Positions 56,495 through 64,000 of a stretch of DNA of 64,000 nt are shown one piece after another; the stretch's first letter is position 1, and each line of letters opens with the position of its first letter. The stretch lies in the NCBI GenBank assembly GCA_036971715.1, contig JAVHJL010000011.1, forward strand, positions 124,001 through 188,000. The letters run 5' to 3'. Under the pieces are notes generated by a model, which saw nothing but the letters and a program-made list of their open reading frames with translations, did not search any database and was not told the origin of the DNA. The translations under genes and the position numbers were made by a program. The DNA is from Arthrobotrys musiformis. Its lineage: Eukaryota > Ascomycota > Orbiliomycetes > Orbiliales > Orbiliaceae.

Positions 56495-59400
56495 TTAAGC
56501 ACCGGCGTAAAACAAAGGCCAATTACTCCACATCGCGCCCCAAAAGTCATCCCCAACCGGATCCATAAATTCAAACCCAATACTCGGCGGCAATGCCATC
56601 TGTTGATCATCCACACCCCCCATTATCGGCTGCATCTGTTGGATACCCGGTCCTCCAGCGGCGGCTCCGGGGCTTCCGTAATCCCCCACGGCGCCGTTGC
56701 TCGGTCCCCGCGGCCTGTCCGAGTCGAATTTCCTTTTTAATGATTGAAATGCAGTGGTGGGTGATGTCCAGCCTTTTGCTAGAGGGGTGCCCCCTGGTGT
56801 TGTCGCGCTGATACTCGTGCTTCTCGTTCTGGCGGTACTACCCGTTCCACCAGTCGTTATGATACTCCCGTTCGGAGTTCCGTTGGTAGTCCCCGTCGCC
56901 GTTGTAATAATACTACCCCCCGCACTACCACCACCACCTGCGACAATAATTCCGCCGCCGACCATGCTACCTGGTGTGGCGCTGACAGCATCTTTAACAG
57001 CTTCTTCGATCTCCTCTTCCCGTCGAACCATGGCTAGATACCATTCCTTCATCGTTCCGAACATCCACATTCCGAAGTCGTATAGATCCGGGGGTACGAT
57101 TTCTTCAACTCCGTTGGCTTTATATCTTTCCACATCTTCATCTCGGATTGGTAACGAGGGTCTATGGAGGATTTTACATATTTCGACCATTCGGTCAAGG
57201 TAGATTTCCATTTTTACAGCGGAGCGGACGACAGAGGTATCCCAGCCGTCGACGTTGGATGGCGAAGGGATGAGGGCTATACCAGGTCTCTGTTCCGCTT
57301 CTGGTGTCGGACTACGGCTGGGGACGTCGGAAGCGTTGGGGTTGTACATTTTCCGCATGAACTGTCGTTTCTTCTTTTGCGCCGCTTCGGCGATCATAGC
57401 TGGGTGAGGGTTTAGGGTCGTATATTGCTTGCTTGAGTATTGTATTACTGTCTTTTCCTTGATGCTGCAAAGGTCAACGGGTTCCGTGCCGCCCAGTGCG
57501 AGTTTGGAAAGGACGACGAGGGCGTAAGAGATGCGCATCCAGCAGGGGGCAGTCATTTTGCGGTAGCAGCTGGGTTCGCAGCTGGTCATGCAATCAAGGT
57601 ACTTTTTGGTGTGGGAGAGACATTCAGACAAGATGCTGATCCTTTCGGCGGTGTATTCCAGTGATGCGGTTGGGGCGTAGGAAGATGTTGAGGCTGGTGG
57701 TGGAGTCATGTGGAGGCCGATTTCGTGGAGATAGATGCCCATTACGAACGTTGCGGGGTATACTGAATCGACTGTTCGTCGTGTTAGTGAGGAAGCCTGC
57801 CATGGGGATAATTTGGGGGGTTGAGACATACAAGCTGGGTTACGGGGATCGAGATATTGGATATCTTGCTCGATGAGCTTCAGTTGGGACTGGAAAGCCT
57901 TCAAGCTCATTTGGATTCTCAGTAGGTCCTGTTTGCCGGCTACTTCGGGTTCGTGATATCGGAAAGTCTCGCAGACGTCTTCTTGGAACTTCTGTAGTCG
58001 TAGCATCATAACCATATATCTGTCCGACTCAAACTCGGGGCTGTCCACAAATGATTGTTGACATCTCGCCATATAGTTAGAGAAGTGAAGAGGTATCCTC
58101 TTGCGGAAGTCGATTGATATCCTGTCATGGTCTCAGCTGAAGTTCAAACGAACAAACCGCAATATCGATAAAAGGGCACATACGAACTAGTAATCCACCA
58201 ACATCCTAAGAATGCCCTTCTAACCTCTTTACTCCTGAATTCCTGTTCTTCTATTTTGCTTGGGCTTCCTGCAGGTTCTGACCCAGCTTCCGAGAACATC
58301 GGGCTAGCGACATTGCCGTCATTCCCCACAACTCCTGTCGGAGGCTTCACTTTGTCCGGCTTCCGATCGTATCCCAGATCAGTTACCAAACTGATGAATA
58401 TATGGGTCATTTGTAAAAATATCTGGGTTTTTGGCGAGAAATGACACTGAAACCATGACAAATATATTAAGCCAGCCTGCAGCAGCTCCAAGGTCTTTTC
58501 TCCCTGAACGAATATTTTCTCGCTGAAGACTCTCCGGAAATCCTTATCCAACACCAGCTGAACCCGTTTCTCTATCCCCGAGGCTGTGCATAATATTGCC
58601 ATGAGCAGTACCGGCTTGTCCCTCCGTAAAGTCTTCCAGGTGGTTCCGTGCGGGACGACGTAAAACGGGAAATGTGCGGACATCTCGATGAAGAGAGAGA
58701 AGTATTGTTCGGCTTGTGATTCGCTGACTAAATTTCGACCAATCACGTCCTCCAACGGCACCTTGATTGATGGTGGCGGCATCATAAAGTTGAAATTGGT
58801 GCAGTTGACATCCCGTCGGACCTTCTCCTGCTGTCGCTCTATTTCCTCATCGCGTTCCCGTCTTTCCTTCCGTCGAACTTCGCATTCCTCATCCTTAGCT
58901 TTGAGGGCGCTGAGGCAAGCGCCTACATTAAAGTCGGGCATGGCGTTGTCATTAACAAGGCTAGCGATGGCGTTTTTGTCGCCATTTTGATTATATAAAC
59001 GGGATAGAGAAGGCGCAAGGTTCGCAAGCCCTATGGCAGCTTGTTCTTGGTCGGAGAGATTCGATGGGGAGTTATTATTATTAGATGATGATATCGATTG
59101 GGCGCCAGTGAGCAGTGCGACTAAGCCATCGAGTTTCTTCTCCATTTCGGCTACCCTCCTATAAGAGCCCAAATCATGTTAGTGCACCTTCGTTGGCCTT
59201 GAGAGGTGGGCGTCGGTATACGCACGCCTTGGAGGTGCCTTTCCCCCTCACTGGCCGGGGGGTAGGTTCTTCGACAATACATCTCTTGTTATCCCGTTGA
59301 CACCTAACGTTTGATTCTCTAATTAGTTTTCTTATACTGAAGGTGCATGTGTATGTGGCATGTATATTGTCGCATAGCTTGCAGAGCATCTTGTATATAT

Positions 59401-59843
59401 CAAATAATAGAACAAGTAATGCATGGGAAAATGCAAGCAATCAAAGCGTGACAAATATAGTTCAGCCGTAGACATCGACAAAGGAAACTAAAAAAGAGGG
59501 TGGGTAATTATAATTATATGACGAAGTTATACCAAAAGTGGGTGTGAGTCGGGCAGACTATATTAGAAGACTCGGGACGACTAAGAGAAAAAAAAGCGAC
59601 TCACTTCACACAAACGCCACTAACGGTCCCCGGCCGACAAGCTATCTTCTTTGTCTTACAGTTGGTGCAAGCACGAGCTTTGGTATTTCTCGGCCCAGCG
59701 TTGGGAGTTACAGCCGGAAGCAGCGGTGGCGGCGAGCGAGGTTGCGCAGAGGAGCTCGAGCTGGAGTTTGTGGAATTATTGTGTTGGGGATGGTATGAGT
59801 GAATTGGCGGTAAAGCCGTTGCGGATGACCCGGAGTTCATCAT
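56495..59843 (-). CDS. Zn2Cys6 transcription factor (3), War1/PrtT-like layout
   Basis: A 952-aa protein from five exons (59843-59605, 59303-59226, 59158-58184, 58121-57832, 57771-56495). The zinc cluster is C59-x2-C62-x6-C69-x8-C78-x2-C81-x6-C88, split by a 301-nt intron inside codon 80, much longer than other introns here. A coiled coil (RVAEMEKKLDGLVALL) follows at once. The central part (FLGCWWITSSISIDFRKRIP) aligns with the middle region of War1/PrtT-type factors. A Lys/Arg/Glu helix lies at about residues 205-230. The C-terminal 200 residues are Gly/Thr/Ser-rich and end in an aromatic-acidic tail (FEFMDPVGDDFWGAMWSNWP), a plausible activation domain. The start is uncertain: the frame stays open to a Met at 60122, which would add 93 residues; I chose the MM at 59843 because the added part shows no conserved pattern. 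Confidence 0.8.
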
Positions 59844-62800
59844 TCCAGTGTATGGCACTTTCGCAGTAGCTATTGCGAAATGTTTGGCCCAAAAGTCAAG
59901 GAAAGGTGGTTCGGCGAACAAAGACGCTTGCGCGCCCCGAAAGAATGCTAGTTCCGAGTGGATACGGCCGAGGCAGCGATAATCGATAAGTAAAGAGAGG
60001 TTTGACTTTTGGCAGGCGGTCAGGGTGGGAAACTGCAGGTAACAGTCGGCGTGCAAGGGGTCAGATGCAGGACCAAAGCTGGATCTGAGATCGTAAGAGG
60101 AGTGGGTGAGAAAGGAGAGCAAAATGACCTCCGTTCGGACCGAGGGATATAAAAAAAAAAAGTTAACCCGCTGGCCTTTAGGCCCAGCCTATCGCTTTTG
60201 TTTGTTTAGAAATGTCTAATTTGAGCCTTGAAAAGGGCCTAACTTCTGTTGTCGGAAAGGCAGGCGGAGGTTGGGTATATCAGTCGAAGAAGATGTCGGC
60301 GGATCTCGAGCACGAAGAGGATATCTTGAGGAATAAGTCGACGCATCGCGATTCAGACATCACTTCCCAAATATGCTGACAAAGCCACTTCTGGAAAAGG
60401 TGAGAATCCCGCCAGTTCTCCGGATTCCGTATTTGCAATGCCCACTTTTTGTGCCGGCTGTTCGGTAAGCAATTAGACTCCGCCCTTGAATGCCACGGTT
60501 TTATTGGCCACACGGGGTCAGCGGACCCATGCAATTCCGGAGTCCGTTGTTCTCCGACGGCTTGGCTGCCAATAAAGTGCGTGCTTAGAAATCTGGAGCT
60601 GGGGAATTGCGCGGCTTTGATGCAAGGTTCTGCAAAAATATATAGCTTCATGTAGCATTTTTATATATTTTGACATCTGCCGACGGCAGCATTGATGCAT
60701 TCTCGTATCCTTTGGGATAGACGGATGGATGCAATCGGAGGTTCGCATCCAGCATTTGCGCACTAACGTTATCCTCGGGGATAAAATGGCTGTCAGCTTC
60801 GAACATTGGGGCGTATCTTCATATTTTGCTTCATCACTCATCCGCCTTTGGCCTTGTATGCAATGCACATGCTTTCAATTGCATTGGAACCGAATATCAA
60901 AGAAACTGCTTACCATCCTGTTACAGAAATGTCATCGGGTTGCAGAATCGCCATTGCCTCTCGGTATCACCATTATCCCTTGCCGTCGGCCTACAATTCC
61001 AACCACCGAATCGAAGAAAATGCGTCCACAGACAACAAAAGGTCTGTAAAGTAGGTTCTAGATGTTGAGGCTGATGCGTACATATGCAATAGCTGGTGTG
61101 GATGTGTTAAAAATAGTGTGTAACACTGGCCGTCGTCCTAGATGTTCGGCTTGAAACAACGCAACCAGGAAGAGAAGGACCTCACTCAAGCTTGACATCA
61201 CCACTCCGGGATATGAACACAAAGTGGGCCTCAACCCGCGGGGCTAATTGGTCGACATTCATACGGTCGATATTTGTTTCTAAGGATTTCGACAACTAGC
61301 AGAAGTGGGTCTCGATGTTTCTGGTGCCTGTTTCTCCACCAATTACCAAAGTTTTCCCCGCTAAGGCCAAGCTATAGCTAGCTAGCCAGCGCCAGGTCCT
61401 CAAGGGTTGGCAATATTGGAATTTCCTAATATTGCGATAAATTTTGACTGCACCCTTTGTGTAAAAGAGGGTATCTCGGATTGTCTCGTGAGTGATGATT
61501 TCCTTGTCGATATGCATACGGCTAAAACGCATCGAGTGCCGGCCTAGTTCAAGACCGAACAGCGTTCAAAATGGCACAATTTCAAGATTGTGGATTAGGC
61601 CTTAGTTAGACGTCCCCTGCTGCAATCAGGTCTTGAAGTCGACGCAATATCCATAAATGCATTCAATATATATTTCAGAGGGTTCAGCGTATATGTTGCG
61701 ATAGCTAAATCACTTAGGGATACACTTCTGCGTGATTCTACATATAGAATTCCTATCAACTTTATATATATATGGCATCGAGGGAGAAACCCAAGTCTCA
61801 ACTCCTGACAATTGGTTAGCTTTATGGCATGGAGAAGTTTAAAGTAATTCGATATACCCTCACAAAGATATTGATATGAGGTACAGAGACCTACTAGGCC
61901 TCGAAGTGGAGTTCGCTTAGGTTATTCAACGTTTTGGTAGGAGCATGCATGTTTAGGCCGATACCCTATAGCCTAGCTATATACTATATATTATTGTATA
62001 TCATTGCACCAGAGGTTCGATTCAATAATGTGGAACCGGATATGTTTTTCAACCGAAAAAATTCTCCTGGCACATTTTTTATGTGGCTTGATATTCTGCC
62101 TGTACTAGTGAAATGAATTCTCGTATTCTCGTATCGCGGCTCAAAAAATTTCAAGGTTGAGCATCATGAGATCGTCAACATAAAAATTGGTAAAGCCGTT
62201 AACCCCGCTTTCTTCACATTAAATACTTACACCTCGAATCTACAAAGAGCCGACGACCTTATTATACAGTGCCTGGAGATGACTAGGGCAAAAATCCGTA
62301 ACTCAGCTTTGAAGGGTCCAGGATTTCAACAGCTCTCCAGCACCTAACTACAACATTGGAAACTTACAATTTAATCCCATATGAACGCGCAAGTACTGCA
62401 GTACTGCTATGTGACAACTATAGTACTTGTGATTCCTTTGAGTTTACGCTAGATCGCGATCTATAAAGTCGACGTCTAGATCACGCGACACACTTGTATG
62501 CGTGCAACACCTGGTATAATTTGACAAGTCTATATGAGGAATAATTTTATATGCGAAAGATATAGCATGATTTTGTCCCGTGAAATTCAAGCATGATTGC
62601 AAGGCTCTGAGCCAACGTTCGTGTGGCTATAGAAAACGCTGCTGGATATTGGAAATAGAGCAAATCAGCCGTAAGCCGAAAATGTAAATCAAAGCAGTAA
62701 ATACCTGGCTAGTAAACGGGTCAACTGTTGACCAACATAATATCTTAAAAATTTGCCTTTTTGGCCAAGGACCTGCATTTTGGGCTTGAACGTTACCAAA

Positions 62801-64000
62801 CAAGCACGAGTACCTGTGACCCTGAAGTCGACGCTCATCTAGGTACTTATCTATATGACAACCTACCGATCAATAGTCATCCAGCTGTTCTATTTTGGGA
62901 ACTAGCCACCATTCTCAGGAATATTTCATCCTATATTCATACACCTGGTACTATAGTTTTCCTATTCATAGCGCATACCGGCAGACAGCCACCAAAAATA
63001 CAACAAGAAACACATATATGCCCTTATAAAGTGCCCACGAGCTATATTGATGCCCTGCAAAGCGACTTCAACATCTCCGTTCGGCGGCCCGGGCGGCTTC
63101 TCTCGAGACCAAGAGATTGAATACCTTGATACATGGTACGATGCTACTCGAAACAGCCGCCTCACTTTACTACAGGGGGCTCGAAGGTGGAATTTTCTGG
63201 AGGCTGTAGTTCCCCAAGCGCGGCGTGGGGCTTTGGGGTCAATGATCCGTAGAGGCCACTTGCGGCCGAATGGATAAGACCTCTTGATGTATTTTGTTGG
63301 GTGGGTATGTGTGTTTGTTTCGGTCGGTGGTTATGCCGCTTTCACTATATCGGCCCCCGTCCCACCTGGAGGCTACTGGTTAACGTCTTAAATGTCCAAT
63401 ATTAGTTGTAAACTTTTCTTATGGTAGCTGGAATTTACATAAGAGGCCGAAACAAATGTAAATCTGTGTGGAACTAACTCGATGTGGAACTATAGAAATT
63501 TCGAAAGCCTAGAACTATATTTATGGTTTCTGGATTTGGGCGATCTAGCTAGGGCTTCCAGCAAGCACACCGTCTGGCCTCGAGACTAGGCTTCCAGGTG
63601 CTGAGCTTGGGAACGTTAATACAGATAAAAAAGCGCCTTAGCTCCCGAATTCGCGAAACTGCCCCACATGCGTGCCTTCGAATAACAGTTCCTCACACCG
63701 CTTGTACATGTGAATTTGGAGTTACAAGGATGGGCGGGCCGCAATGAAACACTACATATAATATCTGGATTCTAGACGCATGCGCGCGGTAAAGCTATAT
63801 CTAATTTACAATCGGTAACGACAGTATATATCCCGAACGCCAAGCTAACGATAACTTCATCTAGCCACCCCGTCAGCTAGATTACCGACTCTATCCTTTA
63901 ATCTAAGTCCGGATAATAAAGAAAGACCGTAATATCAGTCTCCGAGTCTACAACTGCCCTCCCATCTGCGCTAGGGGCGCAATTATATACAACGTGATAG
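59844..64000. other. Gene-poor right end of the window
   Basis: 4.2 kb. The first 280 bp may be leader or coding for the upstream-extended start of the preceding gene. Beyond that no gene is supported; the longest open stretches (for example 62761-63120 and 63047-63277 on the plus strand) overlap in different frames and carry no domain I recognise. AT-rich DNA with many TATATA steps prevails. No RNA gene or repeat unit identified. Confidence 0.5.

Noticed and set aside
62761..63277. Two overlapping plus-strand frames, 119 and 76 codons
   Set aside because: The first lacks an ATG, the frames conflict and neither resembles a known family. A small decayed gene cannot be excluded.

Overview
The window is nuclear DNA of a filamentous ascomycete (Pezizomycotina). 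Genes are broken by short introns (about 50-100 nt) with GTA/GTG donors and a TACTAAC branch point. The gene set is fungal: Zn2Cys6 regulators, WSC and CBM1 modules, a KP4-like domain, a SurE-like secreted phosphatase and a cAMP-receptor-like GPCR. The wealth of CBM1 and WSC modules would suit a cellulose- or surface-binding lineage such as Orbiliomycetes, but I cannot prove the class from sequence alone. I rebuilt 15 protein genes by checking splice sites and reading phase by hand; in each case the exons sum to a whole number of codons.

Left part (1-17.4 kb), a surface/secretome block. It holds the 3' end of a selenium-binding-protein-like propeller gene, then a 1274-aa secreted protein (PQQ-like propeller, Ig-like domains, two WSC domains). 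Head-to-head with that, across 3.1 kb, lies the most striking gene: a 2152-aa secreted protein with an AA9 (LPMO)-like domain followed by 24 CBM1 modules. The AA9-like domain keeps the family's cysteines and the Tyr of the active site but lacks both histidines of the copper brace, so it looks like a non-catalytic pseudo-LPMO carrying a giant cellulose-binding array. A SurE-like, probably GPI-anchored phosphatase lies tail-to-tail with it.

Middle part (19-35.3 kb), mostly housekeeping. It has a microsomal P450, RPF1 and RIX1 (60S assembly, convergent), YPP1/TTC7 (PI 4-kinase complex, divergent from RIX1), a secreted KP4-killer-toxin-like protein with a long Pro/Ser/Thr-rich stalk, and the ABC-F ATPase ARB1 (ribosome biogenesis).

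Right part (35.3-64 kb), gene-poor. A 6.9-kb stretch without a gene is followed by a GPCR, another 3.5-kb empty stretch, and three Zn2Cys6 transcription factors in 12.4 kb with the short telomere OB-fold gene STN1 between the first two. The last 4 kb show no gene I can support. I saw no rRNA, tRNA, CRISPR or intact mobile element.
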